Positions 1 to 7,568 of a DNA stretch of 64,000 bases are shown here, piece after piece. Position numbers and translations under genes: made by a program. The stretch's first letter is position 1. Each line of letters starts with the position of its first letter. The DNA comes from an uncultured Clostridia bacterium (GTDB lineage: Bacteria; Bacillota; Clostridia; Christensenellales; UBA1242), in assembly GCA_944377365.1 (NCBI GenBank), contig CALWEQ010000008.1, positions 1 to 64,000 on the forward strand, given 5' to 3'. Under the pieces are notes generated by a model. That model searched no databases and was not told where the DNA came from. It saw nothing but the letters and a program-made list of their open reading frames with translations.

Positions 1-2
1 GT

Positions 3-137
3 GATATAAATAAAGAATACGCTATTACAATAGATAATGCATTAAATAAAATGGTAGATAAAAGAATTATTAAGAAAAATGAAAAAGGGAAAGGTTTATA
101 TCTTTTAGCACAAGAATATTTAAAAAATCTCAAATAA
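3..137 (+). CDS. C-terminal end of a winged-helix-like protein (5' truncated by window edge)
   Basis: An open frame enters from the left edge and ends at TAA 135-137, giving 44 residues. The pattern of hydrophobic and basic residues (LNKMVDKRIIKK, then KGKGLYLLA) looks like the recognition helix and wing of a winged-helix domain, as found at the end of many transcription regulators and Fic or AAA_4 proteins. Too little is visible to choose between these. It lies in a very AT-rich accessory stretch. Confidence 0.4.
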   Translation, partial: DINKEYAITIDNALNKMVDKRIIKKNEKGKGLYLLAQEYLKNLK

Positions 138-507
138 CCAAATTTAATACATGTTTAAATAAAAAAATAAAAAACAACTAAAATTAACCCAGTAGTAGTC
201 ACTTGAGAAAAAAGGGCTTAGGAAGATAACTAAGATTTCTTCCTAATAGGTGGCCTAAAATTGTTGCGAGTTCGACTTTTCGTATCATATTTTACCATAA
301 AATATCATATCAAAAATCTCTCAATCCCTTTATTTTTCAGCATTTTCGCCACTCCATCTTATTAAACAATATTATACAATACAAACACGAAGAAATACAA
401 CACAAAACAGCTCATTTGCAAAAATCTTGCATTTTTCCTGCAAAAATTTATAGAAATTTAAAAACAAATGAATTCTTTTATCAAATTTTGAATATGTTTT
501 TAAAAGT
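138..507. other. Intergenic region with one hairpin and repeat copy 1
   Basis: No gene seen. A 9-bp perfect inverted repeat (TTAGGAAGA 218-226, TCTTCCTAA 238-246) forms a hairpin but lacks a T-run, so it is not a convincing terminator. The 3' part holds the first copy of the 50-bp direct repeat (404-453). Confidence 0.5.
404..453. repeat. 50-bp direct repeat, copy 1 (flanks the GNAT gene)
   Basis: 45 of 50 positions match 1217-1266 in the same orientation. Inside each copy TGCAAAAAT and TGCATTTTT alternate as three imperfect 11-mers, so each copy can fold on itself. The two copies bracket the acetyltransferase gene. Confidence 0.7.
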
Positions 508-1041
508 TTATTTTATGATTAATTGTTTTTCTATTTCTGCAACGACTTCTTCTTTATCAAACTTCTTAGACTTGTATTCGCCCGTTTTTCTAAACCCAAA
601 ATCATAAAAAACTTTTAGCGCTTTTTCTCTAGTCTCAGGAACAGTATCAGTTAAAATTTCTACACCTTTTTCTTTTGCTTTTTCTATTAATTTAAACATT
701 GCTGGGCGCATATAACCTTGTCCATGAAATTCACTTTTTATAACGATTCCCATTGTCGCTTTTTTAGTAGTTGGGTTTAAATTAAAATTTACATATCCAA
801 CAAATTTCCCCGTTTCGATGTCTAAAATATATGCATAATAGAAATCAGGATTTTCTAATTTTGATTTCGCCCAATCTTCCCATTTATCCCGTGGAAAATC
901 AATACATCCACTATCTTTATGATATCCACCATAATTTACATCATATCCTGCATTATATGACATAGTATTAGGGTCAGACATACATTTTTCTCTAAACCAT
1001 AATTCATCAATGCTTGGTTTATGTAATTTTATTTGTTTCAC
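508..1041 (-). CDS. GNAT family N-acetyltransferase
   Basis: 177 residues. Predicted cytosolic enzyme transferring an acyl group from CoA to an amine; substrate unknown. The acetyl-CoA binding motif A is visible around residues 95-120 (GIVIKSEFHGQGYMRPAM, a Q/RxxGxG/A variant), preceded by the beta-strand of a RimJ/RimL-like fold and followed by a C-terminal segment FYDFGFRKTGEY typical of these enzymes. The start is GTG at 1041, with GGAGG at 1046-1050 just upstream. It sits alone between two 50-bp direct repeats in very AT-rich DNA close to an integrase remnant, so it is probably acquired cargo. Confidence 0.8.
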   Translation of the reverse strand: MKQIKLHKPSIDELWFREKCMSDPNTMSYNAGYDVNYGGYHKDSGCIDFPRDKWEDWAKSKLENPDFYYAYILDIETGKFVGYVNFNLNPTTKKATMGIVIKSEFHGQGYMRPAMFKLIEKAKEKGVEILTDTVPETREKALKVFYDFGFRKTGEYKSKKFDKEEVVAEIEKQLIIK

Positions 1042-1449
1042 ACTTCCTCCTTAATTAAAAAGCTATAATCATTAAAGTTTATTATAAATAATTTTAAAAA
1101 TATTTTCTGTGTATTATAGATATGTTATAAATTCAACTATATATACGTTTTTTTATTTTTGCATAATAAATTTATCACTACAAATATTATACATATTATA
1201 CAAAAAATTGCAATATAAAACAGCATATTTGCAAAAATTTTGCATTTTTCTTGCAAAAATTTGTAGCAGTAATAAATATTTATATTTTAATATACAAACA
1301 TATATAATTTTAATTACATATGGATTGATAAATCATCAACGAAAATTTCAAAATTAAATAATAATTCTTTGTTTTTTCATTATTATTGCTTTTAAAAAAT
1401 TTGACTAATAAAGTGACATTTGTATGAAATTTAATAAAAAACAAGCATT
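1042..1449. other. Intergenic region with repeat copy 2 and a terminator
   Basis: No convincing gene; the only open frame here is low-complexity AT-rich sequence. It holds the second 50-bp repeat and most of the terminator of the next gene. Confidence 0.5.
1217..1266. repeat. 50-bp direct repeat, copy 2
   Basis: Same orientation and 45/50 identity with 404-453. The unit from one copy to the next is 813 bp and contains exactly one gene, like a cassette. Confidence 0.7.
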
Positions 1450-1467
1450 TTATTTTGCTTGTTTTTT
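1436..1467 (-). terminator. Terminator of the CYTH-like gene
   Basis: A 12-bp stem (AAAAAACAAGCA / TGCTTGTTTTTT) with an 8-nt loop and a T-run, overlapping the stop codon. Confidence 0.7.
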
Positions 1468-2031
1468 CTTTAAAAACATATAAGGTTTTTTGCAACTATA
1501 ATCATTTCCAATTGGAAAACCTAACGATTTAATAATATTGGATAAAATTTCAAACTTTTCTTCGTCTGTTTTATTTTTTATGGAATTAAATTCTTCGATT
1601 TCAATAAAAGTTCCGAGTTCTTTAACATATTGAACATTAATAACAACTTCACCTTTTCCGTATTCATAATTTTGATTTATATAGTCACACCAACAAAATA
1701 GCCCAGAATTTTCAAATATGGTTTTTGCTTTTTCCACACTATCAATTTCAACTTTCGTTTTAATTTCTTTAATAACATTTCCGTTATTATCTAATGTTTT
1801 GCTTTTATAAACCAAATTTTTTAAATCTAAATTTTTACTAATAATATTTCTTATAATTATTGTTCTATCCAACAATTCTTTGTACGTAATTTTTTTTAAT
1901 TCTTCATTTTTATAAGTTGAGAAATATATATCATGATTATTATAGCTTTCCAAAAAACTGAAACCATTTTCAATTACATATTTCTTAACTTCTTCTAATT
2001 CCTTAAAAACTTGCACACAAATTTCTGTCAT
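1450..2031 (-). CDS. CYTH-like domain protein
   Basis: 193 residues from ATG 2031, chosen because AGGAT precedes it; the longer frame to 2154 adds AT-rich low-complexity sequence. CYTH proteins (class IV adenylate cyclases, triphosphatases) bind triphosphates in a beta-barrel. Visible here are the R-I-I-R type strand (TIIIRNI), a basic strand LVYKSK, a TKVEIDSVEKA segment, and LGTFIEIEEF, which matches the LGxFxEIE block. The N-terminal ExExK signature is not intact (ICVQVF), so activity is uncertain. Probably accessory cargo. Confidence 0.6.
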   Translation of the reverse strand: MTEICVQVFKELEEVKKYVIENGFSFLESYNNHDIYFSTYKNEELKKITYKELLDRTIIIRNIISKNLDLKNLVYKSKTLDNNGNVIKEIKTKVEIDSVEKAKTIFENSGLFCWCDYINQNYEYGKGEVVINVQYVKELGTFIEIEEFNSIKNKTDEEKFEILSNIIKSLGFPIGNDYSCKKPYMFLKKKQAK

Positions 2032-2147
2032 ATTAATCCTTTTATTTTTATTTATTCTATAAATGATTATATAATATGACCATATAAAAATACAACAAAA
2101 ATAATTTGTTTTCAAAAATTTTATATTTTTTTGAAATACAAATATGA

Positions 2148-2264
2148 AATTCAAATATAGGAATAGTTAAAACTATTTCCGAAACTTTAGGAAACAAAAA
2201 TTCTATGATAACTCTGCAAAGATACACACATTCTCTTATGTCTTATAAAACAGATATGAAATAA
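2148..2264 (+). pseudogene. C-terminal remnant of a tyrosine site-specific recombinase (integrase)
   Basis: An open frame of 38 codons after a TGA at 2145-2147, ending TAA 2262-2264. It reads as the last block of a phage-type integrase: ISETLGNKNSMITLQRYTHS fits the family pattern xIxxxLGHxxxxxTxxxYxH, including the catalytic tyrosine; the usual LGH is LGN. No start codon or SD, and the catalytic Arg/His part is missing, so this is debris. It lies 80 bp from tRNA-Arg, the usual position of an integrase relative to its attachment site. Confidence 0.65.
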
Positions 2265-2344
2265 AATTTGGAAAATTTTTATGTGTTGTGTAAAACTTTT
2301 TAGACGTTTAAACTATTAGAGAATGCTATTTAACTTTAAAAAAA
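2265..2344. other. Short spacer between integrase remnant and tRNA-Arg
   Basis: Low-complexity AT-rich sequence with no gene and no clear signal. Confidence 0.4.
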
Positions 2345-2419
2345 TGGTGCTCCCGTCAGGATTCGAACCCGAACTAATGGTTCCGAAGACCATTGTGCTG
2401 TCCATTACACCACGAGAGC
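2345..2419 (-). tRNA. tRNA-Arg (anticodon TCG)
   Basis: 75 nt including an encoded CCA. A full cloverleaf pairs by hand: acceptor GCTCTCG/CGGGAGC, D-stem GTGT/GCAC, anticodon stem ATGGT/ACCAT with loop CTTCGGA (T33, anticodon TCG), variable loop TAGT, T-stem TCGGG/CCTGA with loop TTCGAAT. It decodes CGN arginine codons. An exact copy of its 5' half lies 160 bp upstream. Confidence 0.93.
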
Positions 2420-2466
2420 ATATAGGAAATTGAATTATTAATGAAATTGTTTTTTTAGGAGTGAGG

Positions 2467-2478
2467 AACCATTAGTGG
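2467..2478 (+). repeat. Inverted 12-bp piece of tRNA-Arg
   Basis: The plus strand reads GGAACCATTAGT, identical to the sense strand of the tRNA-Arg anticodon 3' stem and variable loop but inverted relative to the gene. It may be a relic of rearrangement at this locus. Confidence 0.45.
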
Positions 2479-2481
2479 GGT

Positions 2482-2570
2482 CCCCGAAAAAGAGGTTTTT
2501 TTGGGGGTAGCGCAGACTTTGTGCTTGAGTTCGCCGATTTGCGACAGCAAATCAAGTTGTAAGCACAAGT
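2482..2570. other. Two strong stem-loops between the tRNA copies
   Basis: CCCCGAAAAA pairs with TTTTT-TTGGGG over 2482-2506. A second structure pairs ACTTTGTGCTT (2516-2526) with AAGCACAAGT (2561-2570, one bulge) around a perfect GATTTGC-GACA-GCAAATC hairpin (2536-2553). The stretch is clearly more GC-rich than its surroundings. It could be a small RNA, a terminator array or part of an attachment site. Confidence 0.45.
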
Positions 2571-2579
2571 AGTCGAGCA

Positions 2580-2619
2580 GGTTCCGAAGACCATTGTGCT
2601 GTCCATTACACCACGAGAG
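2580..2619 (-). repeat. Exact 40-bp copy of the tRNA-Arg 5' half (candidate attachment-site remnant)
   Basis: Identical over 40 bp to 2379-2418 (D-arm, anticodon arm and most of the acceptor 5' strand) in the same orientation; the T-arm and 3' acceptor are absent, so this copy cannot make a tRNA. A tRNA-half duplication beside an integrase remnant is the normal footprint of site-specific integration. Confidence 0.7.
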
Positions 2620-2865
2620 AATTAGGGGTAATGTTTGTTTTAGGTTTCTCTAAAATAAAATTCCATTTTAATCTTTAAAATTTGATGTAATTTTATTGAC
2701 AAAGAGTATTATAAATCAAAATGCAAAATAATTCAAGCAAATGCGTGGCATAAAAGTAGTGGGAAACAAATTACTTTGGCCTACACTCATGATATTGTCA
2801 TGAAGATATGTTGTATATTTTCTGAAAAATATATAGAAATGTTTTTATAAACATACTTTTTGTGT

Positions 2866-2871
2866 TAAAAT
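2866..2871 (+). promoter_or_regulatory. Extended -10 box of the VirD4-like gene
   Basis: TGT-TAAAAT ends 8 nt before ATG 2880; the -35 region (TTTATA-like) is weak. No SD precedes 2880, so a leaderless or near-leaderless transcript is implied. Confidence 0.45.
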
Positions 2872-2879
2872 ATTAAAAA

Positions 2880-4877
2880 ATGGGGGATATGATGAAAAAA
2901 ACAATTCAAAGATTGTTAGTGCTAACGGTCCTTTTTGCTGTTTTAGGGTATGCAGCAGGAATATTGCTGGGATTTTTATTGAATTCGTTTGAATTTTCTA
3001 CTGCATTGATTTCTGACAAAGTAAGTTTAATTTGTTTAGGCGCAGGTGCGTTGGGCGGAATCATTTACGCCTTGGCAAAACCAGCCAAAAAGGATAGTGG
3101 TAGTGCAAAAAAAGGTAAGACTGCAGGCGGGCAGGAATATGAGCTTCACTTCGATGCTGGTTTTATGACAAGGGAGCAAATCTTACAGGATAAATTTATT
3201 ATCAATTCAACTTGGAGTACATTACCAGCTTTAAAGAACACCGGGATGGTTTTTAGAAGCGAAATGGTTGGTTCGAAATATGAAATAAGTATGCAAGATG
3301 GTACGCACGCTCTTATAGTGGGGACAACAGGAACAGGTAAAACATCTTTTGTGTTGGAACCAACAATAAGGATTTTGGCGAGGACGGCCGAGAAACCTTC
3401 TTTGGTTATTGCCGATCCAAAAGGTGAACTTTATGAAAACAACGCCATTGCTTTGCAAAAAGAAGGATATGATGTTCAAGTTTATGATCTAGACAATCCT
3501 TATGTTTCTTCTCGCTGGAACCCTATGGAAAAGCCATTTGACACTTATAACAAAGCTATGAATTTGCAGTCTCAAGCGAAAGTGTATAGGAATTGCACTC
3601 CTTTGCAGGCAGGTAAAACAGCTTTGCCAAATGTGCAATATGGTGATGTTTGGTATGAATTTGATGGATATGCTTTCCCAAATGAACAAATGTTAAATCA
3701 ACAAATAGACACAAAGAAACAACAGTTAATTAATGATGCTACGTTTGAGTTAAAGGGAATTTGTTCGTCGATATGTCCTGTTTCAACTGGGACAAATGAC
3801 ACGATTTGGGAACAAGGCGCACAAGACTTTTTGTATGGAATTATGCTTGCTATGCTTGAAGATAGCGTTGATTCAAGATTAGGTGCTAATAAGCTTCGAA
3901 AAGACCAGTTCAATTTTTACAATTTATACAAAATTGCCAACAACAAAGACCCAAATGACGTAAATGACCCATATAATCCATTGAAAAAATATTGCACTGG
4001 TAGAGCAAAGACCTCAGATGTCGGAACGATGACTTTGCCGGTTGTCAATTCGGCGCCAAGCACGACAAAATCGTATATGTCGGTTTTATCAGGGAAAATT
4101 AACAGTTTGATGAGTGATATGGGTATATGTTATGCTACATCTGCATGCGATATAAAATTTCATGAGTTTATAGATAAACCAACTGCATTTTTTATAAAGA
4201 CACCGGATCACAAAAAAGAAAGGCATCCACTTGCTACGATATGTATTGGGCAACTTTATAGGGCACTAGTTGACATAGCAAATAGTTATCCAAACAGAAA
4301 ATTGCCAAGGCACGTCTATATGCTACTTGACGAGTTTGGAAATCTTCCTGTCATTCCAGATTTTGCAACAATGGTAACAGTCGCGAGATCAAGAAACATT
4401 ATATTTGAAATTGTGTTACAGTCGTTTACCCAGTTGGACACTAAATATGGTCGTGAAGTTGCGGAAACGCTTAAAAGTAACTTTAACATTCAAATATATT
4501 TGGGAACTGAAGATCCTGCAACGAGAGAAGCTTTTTCAAAAAGCTGTGGCGAGGTGCAATTGACCGTTTCAGAGGAGTCTACAACTGAAAACAAGGGAAA
4601 GGAAGGTGGCAAGTCTGTTTCTAAATCCAATCAAAGAGTAACACGACCACTAATAGACCCATATGAATTGTCACTTTTACCATTTGGGACGGGGATAGTC
4701 AAGTTGTTTAGAAAAAATCCGTTAAAAGTCAAGCCTCTTCCAAGCTTTAAGGCGTCGTTTATGACAAAGTATCCTGCGCCACCAACAGCTTCGATAGGGA
4801 ATTCATTAGACGAGAGTAAAGTCTTTTACGACATTGACAAACGCAATTCTATAATTTCTGGCGGAAGAATGTGGTAA
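2880..4877 (+). CDS. VirD4/TraG-like type IV coupling protein ATPase
   Basis: 665 residues. Coupling proteins are membrane-anchored hexameric ATPases that hand DNA-protein substrates to a type IV secretion channel. Two N-terminal membrane segments (about 8-35 and 48-66) are followed by Walker A GTTGTGKT at 148-155, VIADPKGELY near 175-185 and Walker B YMLLDEFGN at 480-488; the C-terminal part matches the TraG/TraD tail. ATG 2880 follows a -10 box by 8 nt; ATG 2892 after GGGGG is the alternative start. No relaxase or other type IV genes are present, and a terminator follows directly. It is either a mobile-element remnant or a chromosomal orphan. Confidence 0.88.
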   Translation: MGDMMKKTIQRLLVLTVLFAVLGYAAGILLGFLLNSFEFSTALISDKVSLICLGAGALGGIIYALAKPAKKDSGSAKKGKTAGGQEYELHFDAGFMTREQILQDKFIINSTWSTLPALKNTGMVFRSEMVGSKYEISMQDGTHALIVGTTGTGKTSFVLEPTIRILARTAEKPSLVIADPKGELYENNAIALQKEGYDVQVYDLDNPYVSSRWNPMEKPFDTYNKAMNLQSQAKVYRNCTPLQAGKTALPNVQYGDVWYEFDGYAFPNEQMLNQQIDTKKQQLINDATFELKGICSSICPVSTGTNDTIWEQGAQDFLYGIMLAMLEDSVDSRLGANKLRKDQFNFYNLYKIANNKDPNDVNDPYNPLKKYCTGRAKTSDVGTMTLPVVNSAPSTTKSYMSVLSGKINSLMSDMGICYATSACDIKFHEFIDKPTAFFIKTPDHKKERHPLATICIGQLYRALVDIANSYPNRKLPRHVYMLLDEFGNLPVIPDFATMVTVARSRNIIFEIVLQSFTQLDTKYGREVAETLKSNFNIQIYLGTEDPATREAFSKSCGEVQLTVSEESTTENKGKEGGKSVSKSNQRVTRPLIDPYELSLLPFGTGIVKLFRKNPLKVKPLPSFKASFMTKYPAPPTASIGNSLDESKVFYDIDKRNSIISGGRMW

Positions 4878-4889
4878 ACCATATTTTAT

Positions 4890-4917
4890 AAAGCGCTCAA
4901 AGTTTGGGCGCTTTTTT
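4890..4917 (+). terminator. Rho-independent terminator after the VirD4-like gene
   Basis: AAAGCGC...GCGCTTT stem with a T6 run, 13 bp after the stop codon. Confidence 0.8.
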
Positions 4918-4973
4918 GTTTTATGTAACACTATTGTCATAATTTTCATACAAAATGTCGAGGTGTGAGTTTT

Positions 4974-5441
4974 ATGAATTATGATGATTTTGCATGTTTA
5001 AAGCCAGATGAGTATGAAGTGCTAGCAAAAGCATATTCAAATTCTTTGAAAGAAAAGGGCTTTATTTTTGTCAGACTTGACACTGAGGGCACAGAGGTGC
5101 TTATAGACGAAGTGTTTGATTTAATGTTTAAATTAAGGTCCTCCTATCGTTTGCTAGGAAGATTTATGGGGGCAGATAAATTTTATGCACTAAATGAAGA
5201 ACAGCTTTCGCTGTTGAGAGAAAAATTTGATTACAAACAAAACAGAGGTTTCCAAATTCGATGGAATAGGACAAAATGTTTTTTAAACTCTGTTAGTTTG
5301 GAAAATCGTCTTTTAATTAAAATGTTTCTACTTGCCCAAAAAAGCGATGAGTTTGAATTTCTTGTCGGCTTGATATTTCAAAGAATGAGATTGTCAGCTG
5401 ATTTATACGATGTCGGTGATGTGATGAGTGTGCAACTATAA
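4974..5441 (+). CDS. Hypothetical protein
   Basis: 155 residues from ATG 4974, chosen because GAGGTG lies 8 nt upstream; GTG 4965 lies inside that SD. Family not recognised. The protein is soluble, mixed alpha/beta, with many charged residues, no signal peptide and no metal-binding motif. It follows the VirD4-like gene after a terminator and converges with the next gene, the stop codons being 1 bp apart. Confidence 0.6.
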   Translation: MNYDDFACLKPDEYEVLAKAYSNSLKEKGFIFVRLDTEGTEVLIDEVFDLMFKLRSSYRLLGRFMGADKFYALNEEQLSLLREKFDYKQNRGFQIRWNRTKCFLNSVSLENRLLIKMFLLAQKSDEFEFLVGLIFQRMRLSADLYDVGDVMSVQL

Positions 5442-5442
5442 A

Positions 5443-6003
5443 TTAAGCAAGTAAATACTCCAATATTTTTGGCATTGAATTGTCAAGGGCGCGTTTGTAA
5501 CTTCTAAGTTTTTCGGGCGTGTATTTTACTTCCTTGTTTGGAGTTTCAACAAGTTTTTTTGGCGTTATTTGAAGTTCATCGACAATTCCTTCACAGAGTA
5601 AATTTCCGAGTACGAAAACATAATTTTCTTGATCAATTTTATTTTTATCAATGATTTGTTGCAATTTTTCGCTGTTGGCGATATCTTGAAAAGCATAATT
5701 CAAAAAGAATTGTAATTTTTCAATAGTGAATTCATTTCCGTTTGCGGCAGCAAGTATCGCCCATTGCATATAAAGGTCAAAGTTTTCTGGTAAAAACCCT
5801 TTGACTCCGTTTTTATAATAATAACTCATGACATCTTGAGCTATTGCGTTTCCTTCCATAGCAAGAGAACCAACTTCAGAAAACATATCTAAAAATGATT
5901 TTTTATATAAATGTGGGTTTTCTATGCAGTCGTTCATTATTTTTCTTAATTCAGTGAAGCCTTTAAAGGCGTCATTTTTTTTAATGAAATTTTCCTGTTC
6001 CAA
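5443..6003 (-). CDS. Sel1-like (TPR-type) helical repeat protein
   Basis: About 186 residues. TTG 6003 is preferred because AGGAG lies 7 nt upstream; TTG 6009 is too close to it. The middle (AMEGNAIAQDVMSYYYKNG, then FDLYMQWAILAAANGN) matches Sel1-like repeats: alternating small residues with A-x-x-G-N turns and W-A-x-x-A-A helices. Such repeats usually bind partner proteins; no partner can be named. It shares the minus strand with the DUF975 gene 23 bp upstream and is probably cotranscribed. Confidence 0.5.
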   Translation of the reverse strand: MEQENFIKKNDAFKGFTELRKIMNDCIENPHLYKKSFLDMFSEVGSLAMEGNAIAQDVMSYYYKNGVKGFLPENFDLYMQWAILAAANGNEFTIEKLQFFLNYAFQDIANSEKLQQIIDKNKIDQENYVFVLGNLLCEGIVDELQITPKKLVETPNKEVKYTPEKLRSYKRALDNSMPKILEYLLA

Positions 6004-6026
6004 AGCCAATCTCCTTTACAAGAAGA

Positions 6027-6743
6027 TTATACCACACTTTTTTTTGATTTTGAAATGTTTTTAGTCTTTTTTTGTAAAGAAGCGACCGAGCTATTGTAAG
6101 CTCCTACTAAATATACTTGAAATAGTGGTGCTGCCGCCACAACAAACGTCACTGCCACAGGAAGTATAATTAAAAGGGCGGTAACAAATCTTGGTACTTT
6201 AAATATTAGGCATAATAAAAAGTTTATACCAATACCAACGGAAGAGGCTGCACAAAGCATAACAATTCCTATCAAAGCGACAAGCAGAATCATTGTTCTA
6301 TGACCATGAACTAATGATTTTGACTGAGCAAAGATCTCTTTTATGGAAAGGTTTGAATTATCTATATAAACCAATCCACAAAATGCACAATTGAGTCCGT
6401 ATATGATGCCAGGCACAATTAAAAGTAAACCCCACAAGAACATTCCAGAAATCGCTATGATTTTTATGCATAGTATTTTTATTGTTTGATTAAATGGTGA
6501 AAAAAGTGAGTCATAGTCAACGTTTTCTCCTCTGTATGATTTCAAAACAAATCTATATAATCCAATTTGCATATAAGCCATAATGATGAAACCTAATGCA
6601 AGGCTTAAAACCGGAATAAAAAGTCCTAAACCAGTAAAGACTATTGCGAGCATATTTGCTAAAACAAATTCGAACCAATGCCCTTTTGTTTTTTGTTTTA
6701 TATGAAATTCATCTATTTTAGTCAACTCTTGTTTAATTTGCAT
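6027..6743 (-). CDS. DUF975-like integral membrane protein
   Basis: 238 residues from ATG 6743, preceded by TAGGAG. Hydrophobic segments cluster at roughly 28-62, 95-125, 150-185 and 190-222. The blocks GLYRFVLKSYRG, DYDSLFSPF, a W-x-L-L-x-I-V-P-G-I motif and AQSKSLVHGHRT follow the layout of the DUF975 family (a conserved R-G loop, then LW..PGI, then S..LM.GH). Function unknown. Likely in one unit with the Sel1-like gene downstream. Confidence 0.7.
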   Translation of the reverse strand: MQIKQELTKIDEFHIKQKTKGHWFEFVLANMLAIVFTGLGLFIPVLSLALGFIIMAYMQIGLYRFVLKSYRGENVDYDSLFSPFNQTIKILCIKIIAISGMFLWGLLLIVPGIIYGLNCAFCGLVYIDNSNLSIKEIFAQSKSLVHGHRTMILLVALIGIVMLCAASSVGIGINFLLCLIFKVPRFVTALLIILPVAVTFVVAAAPLFQVYLVGAYNSSVASLQKKTKNISKSKKSVV

Positions 6744-6791
6744 AATTTTTCTCCTATGCAAATATTTTGAGTAAAAAAAATGCTTTTATTC

Positions 6792-6820
6792 TAAAAAAAA
6801 CCTTCGCTGTTGCAAAGGTT
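6792..6820 (-). terminator. Terminator of the GNAT gene
   Basis: AACCTTTGC-AACA-GCGAAGGTT followed by a long T-run on the minus strand, directly at the stop codon. Confidence 0.85.
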
Positions 6821-7442
6821 AAATTCTCTTTTCAAAATAAATTTTAAATTTGACATTTTTGTATTTTTTTGTAAGGCTGTAAAGTTGATTTTCGTCAAAA
6901 TGCTCTGGCATCATGTATTTAAGGTTAGTGTCAATATCAGCATATTCAGTTGTGAGTATAAATTCGTTTGGCAGATCATTTTTAAAATCGTTTGGATCAA
7001 TTTCATTGTCTAATGTCACGTACAAATAAGGTTGAAAATTATGCTTTTTAAAAAAACTTAACGAAGTTTCTGTGCCTTTTGTAATTAGTCTAAAATAATT
7101 TTTTTTGCGTGCATTTTTTTCAATTTCTTTTAAAAGTTTGGTCGCTATACCTGCACCCCTATATTCATGTTTAACTGCTAGCACGGGCATAGCCAACACA
7201 CCCTTTTTATTGTTTAATGGCTGACATATAACGCATCCAACAGGCTGATCATTTACGACTGCTAAAAGTTGGAGTTTGCTGTTATGTTGCATATTCTCGA
7301 TCATGGCTTGATAAATTTCAGAAAGTGGCAAAAATGCCAAAACTTCAGTTTGAGTTGTTTTAAGAAAATTAGATTTAAAAAAGTTGAAAGTTGTATGAAC
7401 TTCTACTAAATCTTTTACGCAAATAATTTTTAACGATTGCAT
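6819..7442 (-). CDS. GNAT family N-acetyltransferase
   Basis: 207 residues from ATG 7442 with GAGGAG upstream. Motif A is clear at about 98-120 (VLAVKHEYRGAGIATKLL; RGxGxA P-loop for the CoA pyrophosphate), preceded by the strand of motif D (VGCVICQP) and followed by FFKKHNFQPY, the motif B segment. A 50-residue C-terminal extension rich in charged residues and Tyr/Phe lies beyond the core fold. Substrate unknown. Divergent from glmS. Confidence 0.85.
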   Translation of the reverse strand: MQSLKIICVKDLVEVHTTFNFFKSNFLKTTQTEVLAFLPLSEIYQAMIENMQHNSKLQLLAVVNDQPVGCVICQPLNNKKGVLAMPVLAVKHEYRGAGIATKLLKEIEKNARKKNYFRLITKGTETSLSFFKKHNFQPYLYVTLDNEIDPNDFKNDLPNEFILTTEYADIDTNLKYMMPEHFDENQLYSLTKKYKNVKFKIYFEKRI

Positions 7443-7568
7443 ATTTTTCTCCTCATTTTTAGTATAGCTTATTTTAACAATTTTTCCAACAAAAATATCT
7501 ATTTAAATTTAAACTCATTCATCACGAAACAAATTTTAAATTCATAAAATTTTTTGTAAGGAGATTTT

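Noticed and set aside
404..1266. Integron gene cassette
   Set aside because: The repeats lack the paired RYYYAAC/GTTRRRY boxes of attC sites, and no intI is in view.
7443..7568. glmS ribozyme upstream of glmS
   Set aside because: The 126-bp gap is AT-rich and lacks the conserved ribozyme core; only a plain SD is present.
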